A model generated the notes under the pieces. The model was not told where the DNA came from. It ran no database searches and saw nothing but the letters and a program-made list of their open reading frames with translations. Below, piece after piece: positions 12,985 to 24,699 of a stretch of 64,000 bases of DNA. Location of the stretch: contig JAMPIT010000884.1 in assembly GCA_026261815.1 (NCBI GenBank), positions 11,359,001 to 11,423,000 of the forward strand. Direction: 5' to 3'. The first letter of the stretch is position 1; each line of letters starts with the position of its first letter. The translations under genes and the position numbers were made by a program. This stretch comes from Monarcha castaneiventris obscurior (lineage: Eukaryota > Chordata > Aves > Passeriformes > Monarchidae).

Positions 12985-13490
12985 TGCCATGCCTTCCTCT
13001 TTTTTGACTTGACTTGCCTTGCCTTGCCTTTCCTTTCTTATCCCTCCCTTGCTTTGCCCCACCCTACCAACACTTCAGTGTTCTTGCCTTGCCTTGCTTC
13101 CTCTCCCCTGCCTCACATTGCCTTGTAAACCTATTCCCTGCCTTGACTTGCCTGCCCCTTTCTTTCCTGGCCATGCCTTACCTGGCCTGTCCTGTCCCTG
13201 CCTGGCCTACCCGTCACTGGTCTTACCTTCCTATGCCCATGCCATGCCTTCCTCTTTTTTGACTTGACTTGCCTTGCCTTTCCTTTCTTATCCCTCCCTT
13301 GCTTTGCCTCACCCTACCAACCCTTCAGTGTTCTTGCCTTGCCTTGCTTCCTCTCCCCTGCCTCACATTGCCTTGTAAAACTATTCCCTGCCTTGACTTG
13401 CCTGCCCCTTTCTTTCCTGGCCATGCCTTACCTGGCCTGTCCTGTCCCTGCCTGGCCTACCTGTCACTGGTCTTACCTTCCTATGCCCAG
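12985..13490 (+). repeat. Recent ~250-bp tandem duplication within CCTTG block 2
   Basis: The segment from gccatgccttcctctttttt (near 12985) through cactggtcttaccttcctatgccc (near 13235) is repeated immediately to about 13490. The copies differ by only a few substitutions and one ccttg unit. This is far more alike than other parts of the array, so the duplication is young or has been homogenised. Confidence 0.85.
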
Positions 13491-13580
13491 CCTTTTTCTG
13501 GGGCTTCTCTCACCTATTACCACACTTGCTTTCCCCTCACCAGTGTTTCCTTCCCTATCTCTCCCTTGACTTGTCTGCAA

Positions 13581-13620
13581 TTGCCTACACTTCAATTGAA
13601 TTGCTTTGCCTGCATGTAAG
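13581..13620 (+). repeat. Strand-switch junction module J1
   Basis: The module reads ttgcctacact, then a variable segment, then ttgcctgcatg. To its left the array is CCTTG and to its right it is CAAGG. Related modules occur at 28970-29006 (plus) and 37133-37170 (minus), also at motif-orientation switches. Confidence 0.7.
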
Positions 13621-13810
13621 ACAAGGCAAGGCAAGTCAAAGGGCAGTAGACAAGGCCAGGGGTGGTAGGCAAGGCAAGGGGTTGTAGGCAAGGCAAGGGG
13701 TGTTAGGTAAGGCAAAGCAAAGCAAAGAAGTTGTAGAGAGGGCAGGGCAAGGGAGACGTAGGCATGGATGATACAGGAAAGGGAAGGCAAAGTAAGGTTT
13801 TCTAGGAAAA
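13621..13810 (-). repeat. CAAGG-orientation array after J1
   Basis: Repeats such as acaaggcaaggcaag and ggtaaggcaaag are the reverse complement of the preceding CCTTG array. With block 2 they form a large potential foldback around J1. The array grades into the complex unit near 13810. Confidence 0.8.
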
Positions 13811-15805
13811 ACTAGGCAATTGTACTGAAGATGAGGCGATGCCAAATGACTCAGAGGGCCTTTCCTCGGGAAGAAGATGATAAGGTACCCTGGGGAGGTA
13901 AACTCCAACAACACTTTTCTTATAGTTCCTCTCTTTGTCAAAAATGCCTTTTGGTTGCGCACATTATGTAGTCTGAGTGGGTTCCATGGTTTTTCCTAAG
14001 AGGTAGTTCTATGGGCTAGAGCTGTTGAACCGTTGCAGTAAGAAGGCAAAAGCCAAGCTGTTGCGCTTTCTGTCCCAGTACCCTTAGTGTGTGAGCAGTG
14101 CCAGGCGCCGTTAAATTTGGATCCTGACTCTGTGAGACTGAAGGCTTAGGATGGTACCCAGAGCTGAGAAGGAAAGTGCAGATAGCAGGGGGTGTGCTGC
14201 TAGCTCTTTGGGTGCAGCTGAAGTTGTAAGCGGGAAGAGCTTTCTCAGCTGGCACTTCTGTGAGCTCTGTTTTTGCCAGGTGTTTTCAAGTTTGTAGCCA
14301 GACTGCATAAAAATGAAAGGATTTCCTAGGACGAAGGAGTTGGTGTTGCAGATAGGTGCAGATAGGAGTTCTTTCATGGAACAGGAAGATCAGCCAAATC
14401 TTTTTGTCCTGACTCAGTGAATTTCAGAGCAGTGACTTTTTGAGCTTGGCTCTGTGCTCGGTTTAGTTGAGAGCAAGGCGAGGTGGGTTTCCTTCTTTTG
14501 CAGTCGACAGCGCCATCGTGTGTTTGTTTTGATGACTGTTTCCTTCTCAATCTTACCTACCATTACGAGCTCTTTCTTGCAGGCTTACTCTAAACGGAAA
14601 GGTTTTCGGCTACACCTCACACACACAAATGCTCCAAGACAAGGAGGGTAATCAAACAATGCACAGTAGGCGTGGAAACATATTCATCCCACAAGCGGAA
14701 TGCTCTTTCCTACTGGGTTGTAAAAACTGCAGTCTCAGTCTGCGGCTCTGCAATTTTCCTCAAGTAAGGTCACACACGTTCAGATTTGCAGAGACCATCG
14801 CGTCCATGCCTTTTCGTACACAACTCTATTCTGTACGAGAAGTAGGTGGACACTTGGCACTCTAGGAGAATGCGTCATAATGCTGAGAACGGAGCACTGT
14901 GCTTGTCTGTGCAGCCTACAGGCTGCAAGAAGGGTATTATTGCCACTTGCTTGCCTGCCGAATTCACCTTATCAGTTGTAAGGCGGAAGGTCCGTGGCAG
15001 CTACCTGTGCTCGTACATATGCCTGCCTGAGCCCTATGCAGAAACAATTCCGTTTAGCTTGAGATGCCAAAGATTCAAAATCTCTGGGAGCAGAAGATGC
15101 TGCAAAGGTAGGTACCTATTGCCTTGTGTGGCTGACATGACGCAAGGGGAAAGTGCAGCCAAGCACTGGCTTTCTCTTCTCGAGTCTTTTTGATGGGAAC
15201 GGCTCCTGAATATTTGCAAAGGAGCTGCGAGACTGAAAAATATGATGGCACAGCTATCTTGGAAGGAAGGTACAGAGCCCCAGGGTGCTGTGCATGTTTA
15301 AAGGCTGCTAAGAGAAGCGAGTAACTTAAGAACGCGTTTTGTTTTGACACTTGCTTCTCTGTAGCATATTACCGCTTAGAACCTGTAAGGTGTATGAAAG
15401 TGCCTATCTCCAGGTGGTGTGAGGGAGCTCAACTTGTGCGAGTTACATGTTGAACCAGCAAGAGCATTCTCAGCTGACATTGATTGTGAACGAGCTTTTG
15501 GCTGCACTTTTGTAATTCAGTAAACTGTGTACTATGTGTGCTGGACACCTTCTGTGGCAGCACAGTGTGTTCTGGGCGAGAAGCAGATGGACATCTCGCA
15601 CTCTGGGGGAAGTTTATTTCACTGACTCTGTACATTAAAATTGCTAACTTGAACTCGGATGGCATTCAAGTGGCTTTCAGGGCTTTTTGCTGTCTGTAAA
15701 CTGCCCATGGTGTGCTGCTGCACATTCGTGCTCATTTTGGTACTATCCTGTACTTTTAGCCTCTCTAAGTGCCCACCATTTAGCCCAAAGAAAAAGATGT
15801 CAGGT
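13811..15805 (+). repeat. Complex non-viral repeat unit, copy 1
   Basis: Starts at the aggcaattgtactgaag box after the CAAGG array. It contains sub-blocks shared with other loci. Block X (14021-14520, including the tcgacagcgccatcgtg box) also occurs at 29880-30380 and, inverted, at 35380-35878. Block Z (14575-14640) recurs at 31880-31965 and, inverted, at 33940-34020. Block Y (14870-15400) recurs at 32385-32890 and 34195-34745, and its extension to 15805 matches 32890-33335. Short open frames agree between copies only as far as the DNA does. I do not recognise the family. It is cut near 15805-15820 by ERV A. Confidence 0.7.
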
Positions 15806-15819
15806 GATGAGACTGACAG

Positions 15820-17315
15820 CTGGACCACTTTCCAGGCTATGACAGCGTGCCTGTCAACCTGCCCCGTATTCGGGACAGCCGTAAAGACAGGATAAGCTTG
15901 GATAGCCCCCTGTGAAGCCTCATTATCATCGCGATCTACCGACAGACCTTCCTGACGTCTTGTACCGACCCCCTGACCTCGCACATCTCCCCTAGGCTCT
16001 TTGGGTATCCTTATCTTCTCTTTCAGAGCCCAGTCCCCGTCTTCTGGCACCGGGCCAGAGGACGGCGTGAGGCAGGTATGCGCAAGCCTTGCGTAGGTGC
16101 CGCTGACGGCGGCACCGCTCCTCGCGGCTGCACCGCAACCTGTGTGCCTGGGACCGCAGGCACAGCTGACACCGCAGCCTGAGTGACGGGCGCCGCTGAG
16201 GGAGTAGGAGAGGTGGGGGCGACCTCGGGCGGGGTGGGGGCGACCTGCGCCGCCGGAGCCGCCAGAGCCACCCACACCGCTGGCGTTGTGAATGCCGTAG
16301 CCGGCGCCATCCGCGTAGCAGAGGGCAGCGCAGCTTGCCCTGTGAACGGCGTGGCTGACATTGATTGCGTAGCTTGCGCAGCTTGCGCAACCTTCTCCGT
16401 CGGAGCCACCGGCTCAAGCACCGAAGTCGCCGGGCCAGCCACCGCCGTCGGAGCAGGCGCCGGGGCAGCCCCTTGCAGGGCAGTCAGTTGTGAAAGAAGG
16501 CTTATCGCTTCCCGCTAGCACAGACAGCTGTTGCGCTGAAAGACTCGTTTCCACCGCTCGCTGCGGCAGACCCGTGTGCGTTTGAGGCAGAGGGTAGCCG
16601 GAGGTAAGCAGGGCGGACGGGGCGACAGGAATACAGCCGAACGCCGGAAGGCAAAGAGCTGAAGTGATACACCCATGTCTGAAAACTGATTCTGCAGAAG
16701 CAGTGGCGGAACAGCCGCTCCCGATGCAAGCGGAGCTGTCGGAAGCACTTGTGACAGCGCGGGGGCTGTAGGGACCAGAGTTTGTGTCGCGGAGGAGGGA
16801 GAAAACCCCCGAGCAAAAGGCGGGGGGCGCCCCGCGATCCCATCCTGCCATGCGGGTGTCGCCGGGGGTATTTTCGTCTCTCGCGGCAGCGGGGAGGGCA
16901 GTGGAGATGGTGGTGGAGAACCGGCACAGACACTACTGCAAGTCTCTACACTGGCATAGGACCCGGGTGACCCTTGGGAGGCTGCAGCAGCCTGAGAACT
17001 CTCTGAGCCGGAAAAAGTCTCGCTGTCGTTATTGGACTGCATTCATAGTAATACATCGTACAAAAAACGCCAAACACAAAGTAAATCCACTACATCGTCT
17101 GTCCCGTACGTGTGCTCAAGGTCCAATGTGTCCCGGAGCGACGGCCAGGTTTCCAGATTAAAAAGGTCACCGGGAGCTTGCGGCTTAAAGCCATGTTTCG
17201 CAGACCAGAATAATATAGAGCTCAGATAATCATCGGATACACCCGCGTCTATTAAATTCAACACAGCCTTCCAGGCATGAAAAGCCATGCTCTCTGCAGA
17301 GCCCAAATACCCCAT
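15820..17315 (-). pseudogene. gag: ERV A gag: matrix, Pro/Ala-rich domain, start of capsid
   Basis: The Gag precursor builds the retroviral core. The start is the ATG at 17315 (MGYLGS, a Gly-2 start consistent with myristoylation), just downstream of the leader. Matrix covers 17315-17046 and ends in one in-frame TGA at 17045-17043. The same frame then resumes with a Ser/Pro-rich region to about 16515. After frameshifts a Pro/Ala/Val-rich domain covers 16442-16023, and capsid starts near 15950-15890 (AYPVFTAVPN, then IAWKVVQ). The capsid homology ends near 15820, where unrelated repeat sequence begins. The major homology region and nucleocapsid are absent. It is non-functional. Confidence 0.85.
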
Positions 17316-17449
17316 GGTCCTGGCCTTACGGAAAGCCTAGGTCTCGGGAGCAAAACTCAGTCCCCACAGCCTCGGGGGAGGAGAACGGAAAGGTATTTAC
17401 TTCCCCACAGCAAGGCGCTCCCAGAGCCGTGCAAGGACCCGTCCGTAGT

Positions 17450-17467
17450 GCACGTCGAAGGTCACCA
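17450..17467 (-). promoter_or_regulatory. ERV A primer-binding site, tRNA-Trp-like
   Basis: The minus strand reads TGGTGACCTTCGACGTGC just after the LTR. The avian tRNA-Trp-type site reads TGGTGACCCCGACGTGA, so this matches apart from a one-base length change in the middle. The same 17-base spacing is seen in ERVs C and F. Confidence 0.65.
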
Positions 17468-17470
17468 ATC

Positions 17471-17839
17471 GTCGCAGCTGCCGACCGGAGGGTTAAGAAA
17501 GACACAGAGACAGGAATGCAGTCCAGCGAATAGATGGAATTATTTAATTAACAAAGGACGTGTTTTTATGTGTTTAGTTCTCTTACTGTCTACCTAAATG
17601 GCAAGAGGTTTTTGGACCTCTTGCTAACTACCTACCAGAGTGATTGGTCAGTTCTCACATCGTTCACTCTCCTAGTCGAAATCATAACAATTCTAATTAT
17701 ATTTGCAGGTGCAAGATAGCAAACTCGGTTTACAGAGACCTTATTTTTTTTTGCATAGTTCAGCATGAGAAAGACAGAGCTTTCACGAACTACTGCAGAG
17801 AGCTGAAGAAATCCTCTGCAGAGGCTTTTTCAGCATCCA
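17471..17839 (-). mobile_element. ERV A 5' LTR (about 369 bp)
   Basis: On the minus strand the LTR starts TGGATGCTGAAAAAGCC at 17839. It carries a CCAAT-type box (near 17645), an ATTAAA/AATAA-like polyadenylation signal near 17535-17550 and a U5 that ends near 17471, next to the primer-binding site. Its first ~90 bases closely resemble the start of the ERV F 3' LTR. The terminal CA appears changed to GA. No TSD can be tested because the 3' LTR is missing. Confidence 0.75.
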
Positions 17840-19302
17840 TAATGACACAGCAGTTTTTTCTAGCTGTAGTAGAGAAAGAGAAAAGGGGCACCTTTAATGA
17901 TTAAAATGAGAAAAGAGAAAGGAATGTACCAAAAAATACTTGAGCTGGATAAATCACACTTTTCTGTTGATGATTTTGCAGTTCTTTCTTGTCTATGCCT
18001 TTACTTTCCACAGAAAATAATGGGAGTTTTAATTACTATTTTTCTTTTCTTTTTTTTTAAAATCTGCCTCCATCTTTCCATCTGCAATTGACGATTTTGC
18101 CTCTGTCTTCTGGCTTCTCCTTCTTTATTTATAGAAAATTTTATGAGGTAATTCAATCTTGTCATAAGCATTCTCATACTGTGGGGATAAGTATAAGGTA
18201 CATCTATAGGTGTAGAACAAACTGACTAAAACAGAGGTTTGTAGAGTTTTCTGTGAGAACATTAAAGGCACAAGAAATCTTTGGTCTGTGTTATGCTGTA
18301 TTGATTTAACTTTTAGTCCACTAATTACTATCATAACTGTTTGACCTTTAGTACATAGTCTTTGAAATCAAGCCTAATATTCCAGCTATTTTTAAAAAAT
18401 TTATGACAGAGGCTTTGTTTCTTAAAAAATATTCCAGAGCAACAACATCCACGGTAGAGTTACGCTCTCTTAATCAAAAGTGTCATTAATTCTGGTACAG
18501 TTTGTGCTGGTAATAGGTATGGAAAGAAAAGATTTTAGGTTTTTTTTTACTTTGAAATGTAACAGTTGTTTTAAATACTTAAAAGCTGGAGGTTTTTACC
18601 CCACCAAGTCTCTCTCTCTGAAATCTTACTCATGGTTTAAACAGAAAAGCCCACCCTGTACAATGAGTTGCCGATACTGCCCAGTAACTGCATCTTAGCA
18701 TCCAGTGATGATAACGTGAGTTAAATGGCACTCCTTCTGCCGTGATGGAAACTCTGAGACTGTCTATGCAGATATACGCAACAAAGGTTAAGATGGCTTA
18801 CCTCAAGTCCTAAAGTTAATGTGCATTTTAAAACCTCCCAGCAAGGCAAATTACACAGCCTTCATTTCTCTACACAGGAGTCCAAAGAGAATTTCAATGT
18901 ACTTTTGTCATTTACATCTGTCATTTACAGCTGTCGTTGCTTAGCTCCTGAACGTGAGACTCCCTCATGACTGATGGAAGTTGCCTTGTTAGGAGTGGGT
19001 CAAACACATGGTCCTGCTCTAGAAGGAGAGTGACACAGATGAGGAGACTTTTGCTGTCTTAGTCCCCTCTACTGCTTGTGATTTTTGCATGAAACAAACT
19101 GGAAGTTTTCTGAAGGCAGTCCACAAGCTGGCAATACGGACAGCTTAGAACTGAACACTTGCTGCTGTGCTACCATGGTAACAACAGAAAGGACTCAAAA
19201 ATTAAGAAGGGCAAGCAAAGCAGTCGAAAGTAAAAGGAAATTACCATTTGAAATAAATAAAATAAGCCAATTAAATATAAAACAGATATAAAATTTATTA
19301 CG
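17840..19302. other. AT-rich non-coding DNA, nothing recognised
   Basis: Low-GC sequence upstream of ERV A with no conserved coding frame or known element. It may be the original flank of the ERV A insertion. Confidence 0.45.
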
Positions 19303-19974
19303 TGTCCGAAAATACAAACACGCAAAGCCATGATCGAAAAAGGAAACAGTGCCAAGGCCGGGGTTGGAACTGGGTGAACACAGGTCTGACCTCTATCGCA
19401 TCAGACCTCCCTCTCTTCACAACTACTGGTCCCAGGAGCCGATTTTTATACAGTTTTTCCCTGGAGTCCTGATCTGTGATCTCATTTTTGTCCATCAGCA
19501 TATACATAAAGCATGTTATTCACGGTGCAGGGAGAAACAAAACACATCTTGCTTCTGATGAATGTCCCATCACCGGAGGATGTTATCTGATGGGTCGTGA
19601 TGTTCCATATCTTGGTTCCAGATCCAGTCGTTAGCACCTTGCTCCTGGGAGGGGAGTTTTCGCAGGTTGTTAATCAGCCAAACTCGGGAAGAAATTTTCC
19701 ATAGATTTTGATCAGCCTTCCGAGAAGTTCTCCTTGAAGGTGTAAATGCCAGGAGACGCCTTAATTTCTCCCTGCATGGGTCTTTTGTTCCTGTGGTCCA
19801 GCCTGCAGGACTGCAAATTCTCCCAAAACTAGTTTTTCAACTGGGTCCCCGCTAGTGAGGGTTAAAATTTTCCCTGAAACTAGTCTTTATTTACATCTTA
19901 TATTGGTTATATTTTAACTTTAATACATAGTTTGGAATTTTATATTTGAGCACGAATTATTCATTTATAACACA
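19303..19974 (-). mobile_element. Probable solo LTR (boundaries tentative)
   Basis: Read on the minus strand the block has an ordered set of LTR-like signals: a U3-like region, a TATA-like box (ctgtataaaaatc, near 19455), a GC-richer R-like segment, and an AATAAA signal near 19285-19290, just outside the left boundary I chose. Termini TGTGTTATAAATG (at 19974) and CGGACA (at 19303) give TG...CA ends flanked by ttact and ttacg, a 4-of-5 match that could be a decayed TSD. I cannot name the family. Confidence 0.45.
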
Positions 19975-21769
19975 TTACTCCATTCTTCAAATAAATCATT
20001 TTTTAAATCATCGTTTTAATGCAGTTTTTCTCAGCCTGAATTGGTATCCCTGGAAAGGAATCTGCGACAGAGTAAGCTTCTTAATGGAGTAGATACGATA
20101 AACACAGGACAAGTAGCATTTTTTACATAAATTATAAGACATGCTTGACTTACCCTTTCCTTAAGGTACTTAGCTCATGCTTGCTCAGGATTTTACTGTC
20201 ATGATTGTCATTTAAATTTTTCAAGGACAGCTCTGAATAGCTACATTTGTATAAAAATAGTAATTTAACCCCTGAATTTGTGTGAAGCGGGTTAAGCCTT
20301 TTGCTGTCAACAGTGTTGCTTAACCTTTTACGTTGTATCCCTCTTCCAGATTGTGCCTCAGGGGTATTAATCTACTTCCAAATCAGCACGTGGAAAGGAA
20401 TGTTTTTCTTTTTGGGAGCTCATGTAATTTGGCTTACTTACAGTAAATAATTCATAAATTTCAAGTACCCAGCTAGCATATTTTACGCATATTCTAAACT
20501 TTAATAACAAAAGCTAAAAATTATATTATATATAATATATAATATTAGGTATTATAATATATAGTAAAAACTAATAAGAAAATCCTTTTTTAAGTACACA
20601 AAATGCCTGCCGCCTTTGCAATTAGCAACTATATAATGAAGGAAAAGTACAGTATTTTCATGTATGCCATATTTAGCCAAGCAGTTCAAAACAAATAAAA
20701 AGTATTCCCTTCAACTTGAAAATAGTTTAAAATTGCTTCTGAATATACAAAACCTACATTTATCTTATGCATTGCATGCAGATTTAATTGTCATGAAAAC
20801 AAACCTGGTTTTTTTGTTCACATAGCACAGTTTCCCACAGTTTTCCACAGTTGTTCTTGACACAGTTTTATACTTACATGACTTTTAAGACACTATAAGG
20901 TATCTCAGAAGTCTAAGATACTTCAGTAAACAGAAAAGGACAAGAGGTTGTGCCTTATTTCTGACTTCCTTTGGTTTTATTTTTTTGCTACTTCTTCTTG
21001 TTCTTTTTCATGTCACGGTTCAAGATACTGTGTGATTCAGTTATATTTGCAGTTTCCTAAAAGATATTATTTTGTTTGTAATTTTTGTAGATTTCTTTTA
21101 AAACCATATAAATATACATCTTTTTGTGATTTGCTAGTTACCTGCTGCTCCAAAATGCAGTGGTTTTTTAATTCCCATTTTTATCACTATTCTCATTAAA
21201 AAGGAACAGTTCCTATATGGACTGCTTTTGTACTGGATTTAGTTCTGTAACCTAGGTTAAGCGTGCAAAAAAGTTGTGCTGGAGGAAAGGATCTGCATAT
21301 AAAATGACCAAGACACATGGTTCAAGTGTCTTGTAAACATTCAAAATTTCCCTACCTTTCTCTTGCAGTCTGTCTTCACAGTAACAGCTGATGAGGCATT
21401 TGGCTAGCACTTATCTGACAGAAGATAGCAGCAAAATGTACATTATGCACTCTGTTATTTATCATTGTCTAAACAAATTTATTCTTTCTGTGTTACATAA
21501 AATATCTTAGTGGAGCCACACACTATAAAAATGGAACTTTCGTTTGGATACATTAAAAGCAAATCTATCTGTGGACAGAACTGCCCTGGGTGATGCTGTG
21601 CACTCATAGCTGTATAGAGTCGCTGGTTTCAGTGAACTGTCTGGAGAACTACATTTTCGGTGGGCTTTACTTGTGTGTCTGTAAGATGGGGAGTTATGTG
21701 GGACTTTGCTTCTCGAGAGTAGCATGTTGTTAAGATCTGGTTATTACAGTTCTTAAAAATGCCTCTGCC
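19975..21769. other. AT-rich non-coding DNA with a short TA-rich microsatellite
   Basis: Low-GC DNA with no gene recognised. A TA/ATA-rich run lies at 20520-20575 (tatattatatataatatata). Confidence 0.45.
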
Positions 21770-22140
21770 TGAGTTAAGGTGCAAACGGGACCATAGGCCA
21801 AAGACAATAAAATGGATTTTATTCGATAGTAAATACGAGACAGAGAGGAAAAGAGAGAGAGACTCTGTATCACGGCTTTGTGGATCCCACTGGCGTCCTG
21901 CTAGTCCTCTCCAGCTGGCATTTCTGGTGGTGTAGGTCCCTCTGGAAATCATAGAATCTGCTGGATTAATATACTCTCAGGCTAGGTAGGAAAACCCAGG
22001 CACCTCCCTGGGACAGGGGAGGTTTGCCGTTTTCTCTTACAGTAGACTCTGGGCTTGTTGCATCACGTGCAGTCCTGTGATGCAAGGCTTCAGGAATGAC
22101 TCTGGGGTTCATTTCCGGGGGTCTTTGATGGATTATGACA
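21770..22140 (-). mobile_element. Probable LTR (about 371 bp, boundaries tentative)
   Basis: On the minus strand the block begins TGTCATAATCCATC at 22140. A tctctctctcttttcctctctgtctcg stretch and then an AATAAAATCC signal lie near 21810-21870, followed by a short U5-like segment ending in ACTCA at 21770. Continued GC-rich sequence with a CCAATCG box lies at 22150-22430 and could belong to the same element. I found no convincing TSD, so the ends are uncertain. Confidence 0.45.
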
Positions 22141-24699
22141 CCCCCTCAGCTGCCTCTCACATGACTGTGCCCCGGATGTGGCCTGTGGGGTTGGGGGTTC
22201 CACAGCTAGGCCAGTTTGTGCAAGGGAGGGTGGATGCTCACTGCCTCTAACCAGAGGTTCCACCCAAAACCTCCTCCCCCTCCTCGTTTCGGGGGGAGTA
22301 AACCTGACTCCTGTGGGCTGTGGTCTCCCCCACCCCGAACTCAGCCAGGGAAGAACCTCTGCTGCGATTGGCTTTGTTGGCGATTCCTCTCCCTCAGCCT
22401 TGTTTGGTTTGCCCTAGGCTGAGACGATTGAACAATAGTGTTATCTAAGTGGCTTAACTTACAGTAAAAAGTTCCAGTCAGATATCCTGAGGGAAGCTTC
22501 TTTGGTTGTAGCTTCTTTAGACAGTTTTTGTTATAATGGGAAAAACTCTTTTCTATCAATGTTTGAGGCATGAACTGTTTCAGTCTCTGACGCACGTACA
22601 CAGAGACCCATCCTGTAGCTCTTTGACCAGCAGGGGCACACCGAAGCAGGATGGACTACTCCCAGAGTTTCTGTGCTCCCCCTGTGTAGAACAAGACTTC
22701 CATTTTCCTTCACAGAGACATTCTGTGTTTTACAATAGTACCTTGATTTAATCAAGTGCTATTTGCACAATGGTGAGTGAGCTTGGATTATTACGCTTCT
22801 TGTGTTTGATCTCTTTCTTGTTTCAGTAAGTAGCAAAACTTGCTATTACTACAATGAGAATAAGGCTAAGATGCTACTGTATTTCACATGTTTGCACAAT
22901 AGAATGCTGCTTCTTGCAAATTTTTTCCATGGTAATATCAGGTACTGAAACGCCAGCTCTGCTCAGGGCAATTCTGAAATTGGCTTTAGATGTTTTCCAT
23001 GTTTCTTAAAAGGGTGAAGTGAGGCACTTCTAGTTTTCAAGGCAAAGCATTTCACAGTATCCTCAAAAAGGCTGCTCAATGCAAAAGTGAAAAAACTGGG
23101 GTGAAAGTGGTAAAGTCCAGCTTTATGTAATAGCTTGAGCCAGATGATCGACAATAATTTATTTAATTAGGTACCAGCATAGCCTTTCACTCTCGCAGAT
23201 CACAAAAAGCTTAAAATATCAGCAGCTGCTTCCTTGCAAGTCCCACAGCCAAAAGTCAGACCTGGCCTTCACCTTCTCCTTGCAGCCTACAAATTCTGCC
23301 AGACATACAGCTGATTCTCACTTTCCTTCTCAGCTGCATGTAAATGCACATCCTCTCAGTGTCGCAGAGTCCTTAGCGAAAATGAACAACAGTTCCACTT
23401 CAAACAGCTCAATGGACCAGGACAGAAAGCTTTCGCTGACGTGCCCCCTTGCTTTTTCCTTGCAGCCTTACCTCTTCAGAGCACCCACTGAAGCTATGCA
23501 CTTTTTTCTCTGCTGAGTGTATGGTCATATTGCCAGACTCCCATAGGTCCACCTCCTTCTCTCACAGTCAAACTGCTTCTGTCAAAACTTGCCAGTCCTA
23601 TGCCCTTTTCTTCTCAGCAATCCGCACTGTCACATTCTGTGTGCCGCTTGCAGTCTGAATGTAAACTGAAGTTTCTGGCCATATCTTGCACAAACAGATG
23701 TGTTGTATTAACGATTCTTAATATATTCTTAGTGTCATATTTTGAATTCACGTGCATGTCATGAAGGGCATCATCCAGAAGCTATTTCTCTATGTTTGCA
23801 TAAGCATTTCTTTGGTCCTTTGCAATTTTTTCATGGTACCACTGATAACTTTGTTGAAGATAAATGACAAAGCCGGCTGCTTTGCAGACTTTTACATACT
23901 GTTGTATAGCTATTTGCAAGACATGGATCCTTTTAGGAAACTTTCACAGCTGTTATTAATAAAGGCTTTTTTGTAAGACATGTTATGCAACCCTTCCAGG
24001 TAAGGCCTCGGCTCTGGCCAAGCCCTGGCCGTACCTGGGTGGGCAACATGCCAACAGACCCATATGTTTCTGCACTAAAACAGTAATTGAGTCACCTTGA
24101 CTTGCTAATCCGGATGTATAGGAGCTGGACTCCTTTCAAGGTACATTTGAAAGCCTTGCCCGGGAAGGTTTTTCCAGGTCCTCGTGAGGTGGAGTCACCA
24201 GCTACAGCAGACTCTGGGTGATAGTTCAGTATTTAGGCAATTGAATGTGTATTGTTTTAAGTTACTGTCCTTTTATCATGTGCTGTGGATTGTATGTATT
24301 ATCCTATTTGTTCTTGCTTGGTGAGACTTTACTGTTGTATAGCATGTGTTCGCTTACTATTATGTTGCCTTCATGTTCACAGTGACAGCTGCACAGGTTA
24401 TCACAGAACAGAAACAAGATATGGCTCCCCAAGAGCATTTGGATAGTGCAATATTTACACTAAAAGTTTTTGCAGGCAGAACATCACTTTTATCCCTGGC
24501 AGAACGATGCCAGTCTGAAGATTTGTGTGTGTAGAACCAATTTCCAAGAGGTTTTATGTAAGAATCCATAATTGAGTGTGTAATGGCAAAACCTAGCTAA
24601 TTTACTAACCTAATAGAGAAGTTACACACGTTTTTTATTGCCATCAAGTCTAAATGGGTTACCTGCTTGTCTAGATAAACAACAGTTTGCCTCTGAGAA
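22141..24699. other. Unassigned DNA between an LTR-like block and ERV B
   Basis: Mixed composition. 22150-22430 is GC-rich and may be part of the neighbouring LTR. The remainder is AT-rich, with only short open frames (for example 24346-24534, 62 codons) that I cannot relate to any family. Confidence 0.4.

Larger units (their letters stand above)
11425..13620 (+). repeat. Degenerate CCTTG-type satellite array, block 2 (2.2 kb)
   Basis: This is the longest block of ccttgccttg-type repeats here. Sub-blocks recur inside it, for example a box of the form cctgtctggcctaccc(a/g)tcactgg followed by cttaccttcctatgccc (near 12100, 13200 and 13450), so the pentamer words are organised into larger units. 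The overlapping Leu/Pro/Cys-rich frames on both strands are repeat translations. The block ends at junction J1, after which the motif runs on the opposite strand. Confidence 0.88.
15820..17839 (-). mobile_element. ERV A: 5' half of a class II provirus (LTR, PBS, gag)
   Basis: The minus strand carries, from right to left, an LTR (17471-17839), a tRNA-Trp-like primer-binding site (17450-17467), a leader and gag, which stops inside capsid near 15820. Pol, env and the 3' LTR are missing. The LTR belongs to the same family as ERV F (47497-52990), as shared words at the U3 start and across U3 show. On the left it abuts the complex repeat unit and on the right AT-rich DNA, so the truncation marks a rearrangement breakpoint. 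Confidence 0.85.

Noticed and set aside
14016..14255. 79-codon frame almost identical to one at 35647-35883, suggesting a conserved small protein
   Set aside because: The identity extends beyond the frame and comes from the near-identical inverted DNA repeat. The third copy (near 29880-30050) does not keep the frame.
15992..16518. Arg-rich and Gly/Ala-rich frames overlapping ERV A gag
   Set aside because: They are alternative-frame readings of the GC-rich Pro/Ala domain of gag.
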